Source: an uncultured Flavobacteriales bacterium
Lineage (GTDB): Bacteria > Bacteroidota > Bacteroidia > Flavobacteriales_D > Sanyastnellaceae
Reading direction: 5' to 3'
Length of the DNA: 56,357 nucleotides
Assembly (NCBI GenBank): GCA_949373165.1
Contig: CASICO010000024.1
Span: forward strand, 1 to 56,357
Within the stretch, counting starts at the first letter, position 1; each line of letters starts with the position of its first letter. Below the pieces are notes generated by a model. That model was not told where the DNA came from. It searched no databases and was given only the letters and a program-made list of their open reading frames with translations. The position numbers and the translations under genes are program-made. This document shows positions 44,474-53,972 of the stretch, piece by piece.

Positions 44474-47400
44474 ATGCCGCTCATCACTCAAGAGAAGGTT
44501 CAAAAGCTCATCTACATTCTGAAGCAGGAGAATTCGCGATCGCTCTTCCTGTCGTGCCTTCCTGGTGATTTCAAGCGAACGCGCACCAAGCTGGATTTGG
44601 CCCGATTGGACGAATACCAGCCTGGATTCTCTCAGCGTCTGCTTGCTGCACTGAAAAGCGGTGGCAGTGTTAATTACAGGCCAACAGAGGCTGACTTTGA
44701 GTCCGCCGTGAACCAAGCCGTCATCACCAAGAAATTGGTCTCCTTGCTCGATCAAAGCCGAACCCACGAAAGGGAAAAAGGAAGCAATCCATTGAAAATT
44801 GGCTTTCCCATATTAGTTCAGGAGAACTGCACGGCCACCTCAAATTGCTACGCGGCACCTCTGTTCATTTGGGACATTGAAATGAAACCTGGGCACAACA
44901 ACACCTGGACCATTTCCCCGGCCAAGGATGCTCCGTCCAAGAATTACTCGCTCGCAGGCCTGGTGGAGGGAGACGGCACATCGGTCAATCTTTCGGCGCT
45001 GTACGACCGCTTCACCGACGGGCAGCCTTTGGATGCCTTTATGGAAGAATTTCCGGAAGCAGTGCGCGGGTTTCTCGAGGACAACCCGAACATCCAGACA
45101 TCGTTCGACCCTGCGCTAAACGGTTCCTTGGATGTCATCCCTTTCACCAAGAAAGCAGACCTTGTAACGGATGAGGCAACCCCCTTTCGATTGAGCTTGA
45201 TCAATGGCGCGCTCCTCGGCAAGTTCGCGGAAGGCAAAATCAGCATTATCCGTGATTTGGAGACCTGTGGGGAGGGGCTAGAGGACCTAGCCGAAGAGAG
45301 CATCAGCACTGCTTCACTCGGTGCCAACCGCCTTGACCCCAGCCAGGCCAGCGCCATCATTGGACATCAACCAAGGCAAACATCTCGTGCTCCATGGTCC
45401 ACCTGGCACCGGTAAGAGCCAGTCCATCACGGCATTGGTCACGGCCGCAGTAGCCCAGAACCTCCGGGTGGCGGTGGTGTGCCAGAAGATGGCAGCACTG
45501 GACGTGATTGAAAGCAACCTAAAAGAACTCAAGGTCACCTCCGGAATTGCGAAAATCACCAACCCCATCAAAGACCGGCGTGCAATCATTGACCAGGCCC
45601 GCGACCGTGCCGAAGCCAATCAGGCATGTGGGGGAAATCAAACTCATTACCGACTCACAGAAAGAGAATACCAATCCCTCTCAACACAGCTTAACGGCGC
45701 CAAAAAAGCGGCCGAGGAAATCCTTATCCCACCAGGTCATACATTCAAAGATGCCGTAGCTCGCATGATGCATATCGAGCGTGAAGTAGGCCACGAAATC
45801 ATTGGGGCTTTGGTCCAAAAACAACCCCACTCATCGCAACTCAAGGCGTGGGCAATCAACCGCAATCAAACGGTAAAGCGCGCGGGGCTCCTCATCGAAC
45901 AGTTTCAAGAGGTACAGCCCATCCTGCACTTGCGCGAGTATTTCAACAACCAAGTCGGAACAGCTCAGGTAGGCAACGATTTACTGGCCTTGCAAGAGCT
46001 CCGCAATCAGCTCCTCGATGCCCACGCTGCACAAATAGAGAAACAGAACGAGATTCTTGACCAAGCCAAACTGCTGCGCACCGCGGAAGAAGCACACCAC
46101 ACTTGGCTGGAAACAAAAACGGCTGAATTGCGGAGCACCCTAGCGGCCTTGCCCCGCGAGCTCTATGCTTCTGAATTGCCCATGGCAGGGCTCCTGCAGC
46201 CACAACAGTCCGAAAACGAACCACTCAAATCGGTCCACGAGCTTCTATGCCAAAGCTTCGATCGCATCACCGAGCTGGAGCAACGGAAATACAACCTTTC
46301 ACGCAATCGGGACTGTGAAGCGATGCGCAATGCCAGTGGCATCAGCCGCACCTTAAAGAAACTCTTCAACAAAAAAGCACGGTTGGTTTGGGCCGAATGG
46401 ACCGAATTGGAGAACGACATTGGAGACGTTGGGCTCAACGTGGCCGACGATTTAACCGCCATGCGGAACGCCTTAGAAGAGGCAAAAACCACATTGGCCG
46501 CTGGCATAGAAGCGCACAGGGAAGGATTGCCCGTTTTGGGAACACTGGCCTTGGCCAATGCCCTGAAAACGCGGAAGAGTAAGATTGAGAGGTTGACCCG
46601 AATCCTCAATGACGTGGAAGGCGAGGACCAGCTAGACGAAGCACCAGAAATATATACGGCACTGGACGAGTTGAAACAACACAGGAACGACATCATCAAC
46701 AAAATAGACGGGTTCAGTTGGCTTACCCCGCGAGGCGCTGAAGAAATCAAAGGCGAATACGGAGTTCAGGTGCTTCAAGATTTGCAAAGCCACGCCACGG
46801 CGTTGTCTTTGTTGAATCAATGGTTGATCGACATCACAGAATTGCGGCTCAGCCTGTCGGACTTTGAGTTCGAGCATTGCCTCGCATGGATCGAGTACCA
46901 CACCATCCGCCATATCATCAAGAATTGGAGCAACATGGACCTTTTGCCTCAAGACAATCGGACAATTGACCAGATTGAAGCGGAGGTCAAGAAATTGCAG
47001 CGCATTGTAAATGAGTCTTGCATCAATGCCATCTGTGAGCAATTCAAGAAGGGCGTCACACGCATTGAACGCCATCCTACAGTGCACAGTTTTCGCCAAG
47101 AATTCGCCAAAACCGGCCTCAACCGAAAATCCCTGCGCAAACTGTATCACAAGCACCCGCTGGAGATGACCCAACTTTTCCCCATTCATCTGACCACCCC
47201 AGAAGCTGCATGCAACTTGTTCGAAGGACGCAATGAGTGCTTCGACCTGCTCATCTTCGACGAGGCATCTCAAGTGGAGTTACAAGATTCAGCCACCTGC
47301 TTGCTCAAAGGCACCTCCATCGTTGTGGCCGGTGATGAACACCAAATGCCACCTTCCCAGTACTTCAGGGTTTCCACCGAACACCTCTACGAGGAAGACG

Positions 47401-49121
47401 AAGAGGACGAATACACAGGCGCGGACATTGAGGTGGAAAGTTTGCTGGAATTCTGTCAGCAACAGCCGCATTTCAATTCACGCTTCCTGGATTTCCACTA
47501 CCGCTCGCATCATCCATACCTCATCCAATTCTCGAACCGAGCGATTTATTCAAGGCTCGTGGTCCGGCCGTCAACGCTGACTTACAAACCCATTCAGTTA
47601 TTAGACGTGCAGGGCACATGGGAGAACCAGCACAACCTCGATGAAATTGACGAAATCATTCGAACCTTGCGTGAGATTGATGTACCTGAACAGGGACCGC
47701 CCAAGGTGATGATCGCGACGTTCAACGTCCGCCAGCGAACAGAAATTATACGCGCCATCGAAGAGGCGAAGGTGGACCCCACATTCCGAGACCACATCGT
47801 CCCCCTCGAAGAAGCCGGCCTCAACGTAAAAAACCTCGAAAACCTGCAGGGAGATGAGTGTGACATCCTCATCATTTCTATTGGATACGGACGAACTCCC
47901 GCAGGAAGGTTTGTTCAGAACTACAGCTTGATCAACAGAAAGAACGGCTACCGGCTGTTGAATGTTTTGGTCACTCGGGCCCGCTATAAAGTCATCGTTC
48001 TTAACTCAATACCCAGGGAATATCACAACCAATTTGAACAAGAATTGATTTCGGGCGCGCAGGGGCAGCAGGGGCAATGGAGCCGCGGGTTGCTCTACGC
48101 CTACATCCAATACGCCCAAGCAGTCTCCACCGGGGACGAAGTGCGCATCAAACGCATCCTCGACATCCTCCAAGCCAACTCATTAAAAGACGAGGCGCGC
48201 CAACTGCCTTCTGTCGAAGCATTGGAGAGCCCATTCGAAGATGAGGTACGGAATATCCTTCGCGAGCAATATGAGGCGTCGGAAATCACCTTGCAGCAAC
48301 CTGCGATGGGATTCCGCATCGACATGGTCGTGACACCTCATTCCCATCCCGGGCTCAAAATTGCCATCGAGTGCGATGGAGAAGCCCATAACTCAGGATG
48401 GGAAAACCAATTGGCCGATTTCCACCGCGAAAACTTACTGAAGGATGCTGGATACAAATTCGTGCGCATCTGGTCTAGAAATTGGTGGCAGGACACTCCA
48501 GGGTCAGCACGTCAGCTATTCAGGGAAATCAACCAAATCAAGGAGGGCTGGGCAATACGAGAAGTAAACCTACCAAGTTGGGTTTCTCAGGAAATCGAAT
48601 TCGAAACGACCAACGATAACCCGGTCATCGTGGAGCGGGAACAGGAAGTGCCCTCACATTCATTAGGTCAGCAGCCTGAAGGTGCCTCAACACCAGAGCC
48701 CCGGGTACCTGACAACTCCAACCCCACATCTGACTTCTACACACCCACTCACACTGCCGAAGGCCGCAAGCTCACGAGAGAGGAGCGGCAGGCAGCGAAC
48801 ATGGCGAAGTGGGCCGCTGAGCAAGCGTCCGACAAACCCATTATAACGCCCGACCATGTATTGGCACCCTGCCTCGTAACAGCCAGACGAAACAACGAAG
48901 AGGCCACTGAGATTCGCTATCTGTTTCTATCTAGTCGCATCAATTCCTTCCGCGGACGCACTCGGAACCAATGGCAAGAATTCGGTCGCCAATCTCAAAA
49001 CATGGCCACCTTTGGGGAAGAACACGAAGTGTACAAGGCATTCAAAGGAAAAGAGATTGAAGACATTGTTACATTCCGGGACAATGAATTCATTATCGTC
49101 GATCTTGGGTTTGATGATTAG
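44474..49121 (+). CDS. SF1 helicase-nuclease, defence candidate, with frameshift
   Basis: About 1,548 residues once the frameshift at 45362 is repaired by dropping one G, which joins LDPSQASAII to DINQGKHLVLHGPPGTGKSQ. The N-terminal 290 residues precede a UvrD/AAA_11-AAA_12-type helicase: Walker A GPPGTGKS, DLLIFDEASQVEL (II), VVAGDEHQMPPSQYF (III), QGDECDILIISIGYGR (V) and LLNVLVTRARYKVIVL (VI), with a long helical insertion in between. Near the C-terminus, IAIECDGEAHNSG, DFHRENLL and FVRIWSRNWWQD form a Vsr/MTES_1575-like nuclease fold. A final domain of about 80 residues is unassigned. The coding strand is richer in A and C than its neighbours, and the gene stands alone. The architecture resembles DUF4011-type helicase-nucleases found in defence islands. 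Confidence 0.8.
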
Positions 49122-49173
49122 GGGCGTTGGTAGTGAACTTTCCTAACTATCTCCATCTAATTCCATAGTCGAC

Positions 49174-49250
49174 CTGAACAGCGGGTCTTTTTATGTGCCG
49201 CCTCTGCGGCCCGGTGGTCGAAACCTTTCCGGCGTATGCGCGCTGTTCAG
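49174..49250. repeat. 10-bp inverted repeat around a small hairpin
   Basis: CTGAACAGCG at 49174-49183 and CGCTGTTCAG at 49241-49250 are perfect inverted copies flanking 57 bp that contain GCCGC-CTCT-GCGGC. It lies between the helicase-nuclease stop and the djlA stop. It may be a bidirectional transcription-end structure or the edge of an inserted segment. Confidence 0.4.
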
Positions 49251-49252
49251 AA

Positions 49253-50011
49253 TCACTTGATGCCGCGCTGTTTTTTGATGGCCTCGTAGGCGGCGGTGAT
49301 GCGGTCGAAGCGGGTGCGGGCTTGTTTTTGGTAGTCGGCGCCCATGTCGCGGACCTTGTCGGGGTGGAACTTGACGGCCATGCGGCGGAAGGCCTTCTTG
49401 ACCTCGCTGTCGGTGGCCGATTCCGAGATTTCGAGGACGGCGTAGTGGGAGGCCACGTCGGTGTAGAAGCTGGCCTCGATGCTCTTGCTGTCTTTGGCAC
49501 TGATGCCCATCCAGCCCGCGATCTGGCGGATGACCTCGACTTCGCTCGGGTCTACGTTGCCGTCGGCTTGGGCGATGCCGTACATGTACTGCAGCAGGAG
49601 CAAGCGCTTGCTGTGCTCCATCATGCCTTGGATTTGACGGCAGACGGCGCGGGCGTCCACGTCTTGTTTCAAGACCTCTCGGAGGGTCAGGATGTAGCGG
49701 TCGGCTTGGGCGTCGCCGAAATTGCTCACGAAGAACCGCTTCACGTAGTCCAGCTCGGACTTGAGGATGCGGCCGTCGGCCTTCATGACGGCCGCACTGA
49801 GGACGATCATAGAAGCCGCGAAGTCACCGGCGCTGGTCTGCCTGCGGCGCGGCCCGCCTCCGTGGGGCATGCTCCGTTGCTGCGGTCCGCCTTCCATGGA
49901 CAGGCTGCTGTCGGACATCATGGACCCAAAGGCATATCCGAGGATGCCGCCGATGGGACCGCCCAAAGCCCATCCAAGGGCACCACCAATGTATTTCGCG
50001 TACTTGCTCAT
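49253..50011 (-). CDS. djlA: TerB-J-domain co-chaperone, DjlA-like
   Basis: 252 residues: a glycine-rich hydrophobic N-terminus (IGGALGWALGGPIGGILGYAFG) that probably inserts in the membrane, a TerB-like helical domain (about 62-180) with KADGRILKSELDYVKRFF and AQADGNVDPSEVEVIRQI, and a C-terminal J-domain (about 188-250) with FRRMAVKFHPDK containing the HPD motif that stimulates DnaK. Last gene of the htpG-lemA-TPM-TPM-djlA run, 15 bp after its neighbour. Confidence 0.92.
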   Translation of the reverse strand: MSKYAKYIGGALGWALGGPIGGILGYAFGSMMSDSSLSMEGGPQQRSMPHGGGPRRRQTSAGDFAASMIVLSAAVMKADGRILKSELDYVKRFFVSNFGDAQADRYILTLREVLKQDVDARAVCRQIQGMMEHSKRLLLLQYMYGIAQADGNVDPSEVEVIRQIAGWMGISAKDSKSIEASFYTDVASHYAVLEISESATDSEVKKAFRRMAVKFHPDKVRDMGADYQKQARTRFDRITAAYEAIKKQRGIK

Positions 50012-50026
50012 CTTGAATTCTGTTGT

Positions 50027-50848
50027 TTACCAGCTGCCGCCGGCGCCACCGCCACCAAATCCACCGCCACCAAATCCGCCGCTGCCACCGAATCCGCCAC
50101 CGCCGCCAAAGCCGCCTGTGCCGCCACGAAAGTGGCCATAGGTGCCGCGCGAACGGTTGGATTGATTGGCCAGCAGCAAGAAGGCGGCCAAGGTGCCCAA
50201 GCCGTTGGTGTTGGCATAGCGAAAGACCATGCGCATGAACAGCAGTCCGGGCAGGACAAACATCAAAAACAGCAACAGCAGGACCGCGATGGCGCCGCCT
50301 GTTGTGATGGGGGTTCCGGGTGAGTATTCTGAAACTTCACCACTGGCCAGGGGGCCAAGGGCCGCCACGGCATTTTGAATGCCCCGCGCGTAGGCGTCGC
50401 TTCCTCCGAGTTTGAATTCGGGGATCAATTCAAAGTCGATGATGCGGTTGGCGGTGACATCGGGAATGGCGCCTTCGAGGCCGTAGCCCACCGAGATGAA
50501 GACCTCTCCTTTCCGTTGGGTAGTTTTGGGCGACAAGGCCAGTACAATGCCGTTGTTGAACTCGGCATCGCCCACGCCCCATTTGCGGCCCACGCCGGTG
50601 GCAAAGTCAAAGGGTGATTCCCCACACAAGTCGGGGTGGGTGACCACCACAATGCTGTTGGGCGTGGTGTCGTTGAGGGCGAGGATGGTGCTGTTGATCT
50701 GTCCCTCTGCTGCTGGAGACAGGACCTCGGCATAGTCGTACACAAAGATGCGGGGCGTGCCGTTTTCGGGCAGGCAGTCCAAGTCGGCTTGGGCGCACAG
50801 CTGAACGCTGGCCAACGTGAGGAGCAGGGCGGAGAGAAAGCGCATCAT
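50027..50848 (-). CDS. TPM-domain membrane protein with Gly-rich tail
   Basis: 273 residues: a signal peptide (FLSALLLTLASVQLCAQA), a TPM/YgcG-like domain (about 25-185) with VYDYAEVLSPAAEGQIN, SIVVVTHPDL and LVLALSPKTTQRKGEVFISVGYGLEG-like order, a membrane helix (IAVLLLLFLMFVLPGLLFMR) and a C-terminal Gly/Phe/Ser run (GGGGFGGSGGFGGGG). This plan is common in Bacteroidota proteins next to LemA; the TPM fold has been linked to photosystem repair in plants and to membrane protein turnover in general, but the role here is unknown. It overlaps the preceding TPM gene by 4 bp. Confidence 0.88.
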   Translation of the reverse strand: MMRFLSALLLTLASVQLCAQADLDCLPENGTPRIFVYDYAEVLSPAAEGQINSTILALNDTTPNSIVVVTHPDLCGESPFDFATGVGRKWGVGDAEFNNGIVLALSPKTTQRKGEVFISVGYGLEGAIPDVTANRIIDFELIPEFKLGGSDAYARGIQNAVAALGPLASGEVSEYSPGTPITTGGAIAVLLLLFLMFVLPGLLFMRMVFRYANTNGLGTLAAFLLLANQSNRSRGTYGHFRGGTGGFGGGGGFGGSGGFGGGGFGGGGAGGSW

Positions 50849-51285
50849 GATCCGAAACTGATGTCGTCCGAAAGTTCATTCACGTCGTCCTCGGCCACCG
50901 GAAAGTGGGCCGAGAGCTGCTCTCCGGCCAACCGGATGCCCGCAGCCAGTCCTTCGCCCGGTTTCCCTTGGGAAAGGCCAGTGATCACGGTGTCCTTGAC
51001 CCCGTCCCAGAATCCTTCGGACACAGCGGCGTTGATGCCGCCGTCGCCGAGGATGGCGAACTGCCGGTCCTCGGTAGCGAGGTAGAACAGCACGCCATTG
51101 CGGAGTTCGGTCTTGTGCATGTCCAGCGTGGCAAACACCGTGGCTGCCCGGTCCATCACGTCCACCTTGCACCGCGACTCCACATGGAGACGGATTTCGC
51201 CGCTGGTGCGGGATTCGGCGTCTGAAATGGCGACCAAGATGTCGGCCTTGTCCTTGTCGGACAAGAAGTCACGCGCGGCCATCAA
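50845..51285 (-). CDS. TPM-domain protein
   Basis: 146 residues without a signal peptide. The TPM core is seen in FLSDKDKADILVAISDAESR, GEIRLHVESRCK, TELRNGVLFYLATEDRQFAI and LGDGGINAAVSEGFWDGVKD. Such short cytoplasmic-face members are regularly found between lemA and the Gly-rich TPM protein, as here. Both ends overlap neighbours by 4 bp, so all three are translationally coupled. Confidence 0.88.
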   Translation of the reverse strand: MMAARDFLSDKDKADILVAISDAESRTSGEIRLHVESRCKVDVMDRAATVFATLDMHKTELRNGVLFYLATEDRQFAILGDGGINAAVSEGFWDGVKDTVITGLSQGKPGEGLAAGIRLAGEQLSAHFPVAEDDVNELSDDISFGS

Positions 51286-51866
51286 GCGCCGAAGTCCACA
51301 GATGGCGCTGCCTCGCTGCCGGAGACGGCCTCGAAATAGTCGCGAACGTCAAAGCCAAACAAGCCCGCCCACATGGCACCGGGGAAGCGGCGGACATTGC
51401 CGTTGTGGGTTTTGACCGCACCGTTAAAGTCCTTGCGGGCTACGGTGATGCGGTTTTCCGTGCCTTCGAGCTGGGCTTGAAGGTCGGAAAAGTTTTGATT
51501 GGCTTTGAGCTCTGGGTACCGCTCGCTGTATCCCAACATGCCGTTCATGGCGCGTCCGAGCACCATATTGGATTGCTGGAAGTCCGCAATGCTGCCGGTC
51601 CCGTCGCCCACCGCCTGCATGGCGTTGAAGGCGGAGGCGCGGGCCTCGGTCACGGCGGTCAGCGTGCTCTTCTCGAAATCGGCCACGCCCTTGACGGTGG
51701 CGACCAAATTGGGAATCAAGTCAAAGCGGCGCTGGTATTGCGTTTCCACGTTGGCCCATTGCAAGTCCACGGTCTCTTCACTGGAAATGAAGCCGTTGTA
51801 ATTGGACATGGCGCTGTAGCCGACAAATGCGAGGAGGGCGAGGAGGGCCCAGAGTGCGTATTTCAT
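51282..51866 (-). CDS. lemA: LemA family protein
   Basis: 194 residues: an N-terminal membrane helix (YALWALLALLAFVGYSA) and a long helical domain with EETVDLQWANVETQYQRRFDL, IPNLVATVKGVADFE and VARKDFNGAVKTHN, the LemA signature. These inner-membrane proteins have an unclear role, with links to stress and protein quality control. The ATG is 9 bp after the htpG stop. Confidence 0.93.
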   Translation of the reverse strand: MKYALWALLALLAFVGYSAMSNYNGFISSEETVDLQWANVETQYQRRFDLIPNLVATVKGVADFEKSTLTAVTEARASAFNAMQAVGDGTGSIADFQQSNMVLGRAMNGMLGYSERYPELKANQNFSDLQAQLEGTENRITVARKDFNGAVKTHNGNVRRFPGAMWAGLFGFDVRDYFEAVSGSEAAPSVDFGA

Positions 51867-51875
51867 GAATGGAGT

Positions 51876-53834
51876 TTAGTCGTTGAGTCCGGCATAACCG
51901 GCAGAAATGAAGGTGGTGAGCTCTTCGCCTTGGAGCAGGCCTTGCGAAAGGCGCGCCAGGGCGATGGCCCGTTCCACTTTGGGCTTGCGCGCTTCCGCAT
52001 CGCTGTCGGCCCATCCGGTCACCAGGGGGTGGTTGGCGTTGAAAATCAAATCGTAGCTGTCGGGCATGTTGCCAAACATGGCCATTCCGCCACCGCCGCC
52101 CACGCGCTGCTGTTCCTTCATGCGGCGCATGAACTCGCTTTGGGTAATGGTGACTGGCGGGGCCGAAGGCGACATCGCTGCGAAGGCCACCTTGTAGATG
52201 GTCTTGTCTGGAACGAGCCCTTCGAACTCTTCCTTGAGGGCGTTCTGCTTCTCTTCTTCCAGTGCGCTTTCGGGCGCGTCGTCTTTGGGGATCAAGCGGT
52301 CCACAATGTCGGAGTCGACCCGGCGGAACTGAACCTTGGTGTCGCCAGCGGACATCTCCAGCTTCTGGATCAGGTGCGAGGTCAGGGGGCTTTCCAGGTG
52401 CAATACCGTATACCCAGCTTCGCGGGCCGAAGACACGTATCCGTGCTGGGCCTCGGGGTTGGGCGTGTACAGCATGACCACATTGCCGTCCTTGTCGGTG
52501 TGGGTCTCTTTGAGGGACGCCACCAATTCGTCCATGGTGCGGTGCTGGCCTTCGGTGTCGCCGTAGAGGGCAAACTTGCCAGCGCGCTCAAAGAACTTCT
52601 CGTCCATGAGCATGCCGTACTCGGTGAACATCTGGATGTCCTGCCACTTGGACTCAAAGTCGGCGCGGTCGTCCTTGAACATCTTGCCCAGCTTGTCGGA
52701 GACCTTTTTGGAGATGTGCGAGGTGATCTTCTTTACGTTGGCGTCTTCCTGCAGGTAGGAACGGGACACGTTCAATGGGATGTCCGGAGAGTCGATGACC
52801 CCGTGGAGCAGCGTCAAGAAATCCGGTACGATGTTCTCCACGTTGTCGGTAATGAATACCTGGTTGGAGTAGAGGTGGATCTTGTTGCGCTGCATGTCCA
52901 TCTCCTTCTTCACCTTCGGGAAGTAGAGCACGCCCGTGAGGTTGAACGGGAAGTCCACGTTCAAGTGGATCTGGAACAAAGGCTCGTCGAAGTTCATCGG
53001 ATACAGGGTCCGGTAGAACTCCAAGTAATCCTCGTTCTTTAAGTCGGCGGGTGACTTGAGCCAGATGGGGTCGTTGGCGTTGATCACGCGGGGCACCTCC
53101 ACAGACACCTTCTTCACGTTGCCTTCTTCGTCCTTCTCGCCGCTGGGGTCGTCCTCCTGGGTGGTGGACGTGCCGCAGATCACCGGGACCGGCATGAACT
53201 TGCAGTACTTCTCCAAGATGCCCATGATGCGCTGATCCTCGAGGAACTCCGCACCTTCCTCGCCAATGTGGAGTACGATGTCGGTGCCGTACAGGTGCGC
53301 TTCGTCGCGGCCGAGGGCCTTGAAGTCGTCTTCGGACAAAGGCCCCATCTCGTAGTTGGGGGAGCCGTCACAGGTCCATTTTACTGGCGCTTCTCCTGCG
53401 CGCTGACTCCAAGACAAAATGTCCACGCGGTCGGCGACCATAAAGGCACTGTAGAAACCGAGTCCAAAGTGGCCGATGATGGCTTCCTTGGCTTCGGACT
53501 GGTCGGCGTACTTCTCCTGGAACTTCTCCACGAATTCGGTGGCGCCGGAGAAGGCGATTTGATTGATGTACTTGTCGACCTCCTCCTCGCTCATGCCAAT
53601 GCCCGCATCGCGGATGGTCAGGGTCTTCGCCTCGCTGTCGAGGATCACGTTCACTTGTGCGCCGTCTGCGTTGCCTTCGATTTCAGAAACCCGAATCAGG
53701 GCCTTGCGCTTCTGGGTAGCGTCTACCGCGTTGGAGACGAGCTCGCGCAGAAAAATTTCGTGGTCGCTGTACAGGAACTTCTTGATGATCGGAAAGATGT
53801 TTTCCGTCTGTACGTTGATCTTGCCTTGTTGCAT
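51876..53834 (-). CDS. htpG: Molecular chaperone HtpG (Hsp90)
   Basis: 652 residues from the ATG at 53834 (MQQGKINVQTENIFPIIKKF); the frame is open to 53882 but the extra part is not family-like. The ATPase domain has FLRELVSNAVDATQKR, LTIRDAGIGMSEEEVDKY, GHFGLGFYSAFMVAD and SPNYEMG; the middle domain has FQIHLNVDFPFNLTGVLYFP and GVIDSPDIPLNVSRSYLQ. It lacks the eukaryotic MEEVD tail, as bacterial forms do. First gene of a five-gene run with LemA, two TPM proteins and the J-domain co-chaperone. Confidence 0.96.
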   Translation of the reverse strand: MQQGKINVQTENIFPIIKKFLYSDHEIFLRELVSNAVDATQKRKALIRVSEIEGNADGAQVNVILDSEAKTLTIRDAGIGMSEEEVDKYINQIAFSGATEFVEKFQEKYADQSEAKEAIIGHFGLGFYSAFMVADRVDILSWSQRAGEAPVKWTCDGSPNYEMGPLSEDDFKALGRDEAHLYGTDIVLHIGEEGAEFLEDQRIMGILEKYCKFMPVPVICGTSTTQEDDPSGEKDEEGNVKKVSVEVPRVINANDPIWLKSPADLKNEDYLEFYRTLYPMNFDEPLFQIHLNVDFPFNLTGVLYFPKVKKEMDMQRNKIHLYSNQVFITDNVENIVPDFLTLLHGVIDSPDIPLNVSRSYLQEDANVKKITSHISKKVSDKLGKMFKDDRADFESKWQDIQMFTEYGMLMDEKFFERAGKFALYGDTEGQHRTMDELVASLKETHTDKDGNVVMLYTPNPEAQHGYVSSAREAGYTVLHLESPLTSHLIQKLEMSAGDTKVQFRRVDSDIVDRLIPKDDAPESALEEEKQNALKEEFEGLVPDKTIYKVAFAAMSPSAPPVTITQSEFMRRMKEQQRVGGGGGMAMFGNMPDSYDLIFNANHPLVTGWADSDAEARKPKVERAIALARLSQGLLQGEELTTFISAGYAGLND

Positions 53835-53915
53835 GATGTCGATTCTTGTTTTAATGGCGGTCCATTGCTGGCCGGCTCCCAACAGTCAAAACGCATGCCG
53901 AAGGCCATCGGGCAC

Positions 53916-53951
53916 AAAAAAAACCGCCGACCTGTCAGCAGGCCGGCGGTT
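53916..53951 (-). terminator. Rho-independent terminator of the T9SS cargo gene
   Basis: On the minus strand AACCGCCGGCCTG and CAGGTCGGCGGTT form a 13-bp stem (one mismatch) around CTGA, followed by a run of eight Ts, about 22 bp after the stop of the gene at 53973. It separates that gene from htpG. Confidence 0.9.
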
Positions 53952-53972
53952 CCAGTGTCAGGATGTCAGGAA

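Noticed and set aside
49193..50323. A 376-codon plus-strand frame
   Set aside because: Opposite djlA and a TPM gene; the Ala/Thr-rich end is the antisense of the Gly-rich tail.
51405..53042. A 545-codon plus-strand open frame
   Set aside because: It lies wholly opposite lemA and htpG, whose motifs are unmistakable; the plus-strand translation has low complexity and no recognised domain.
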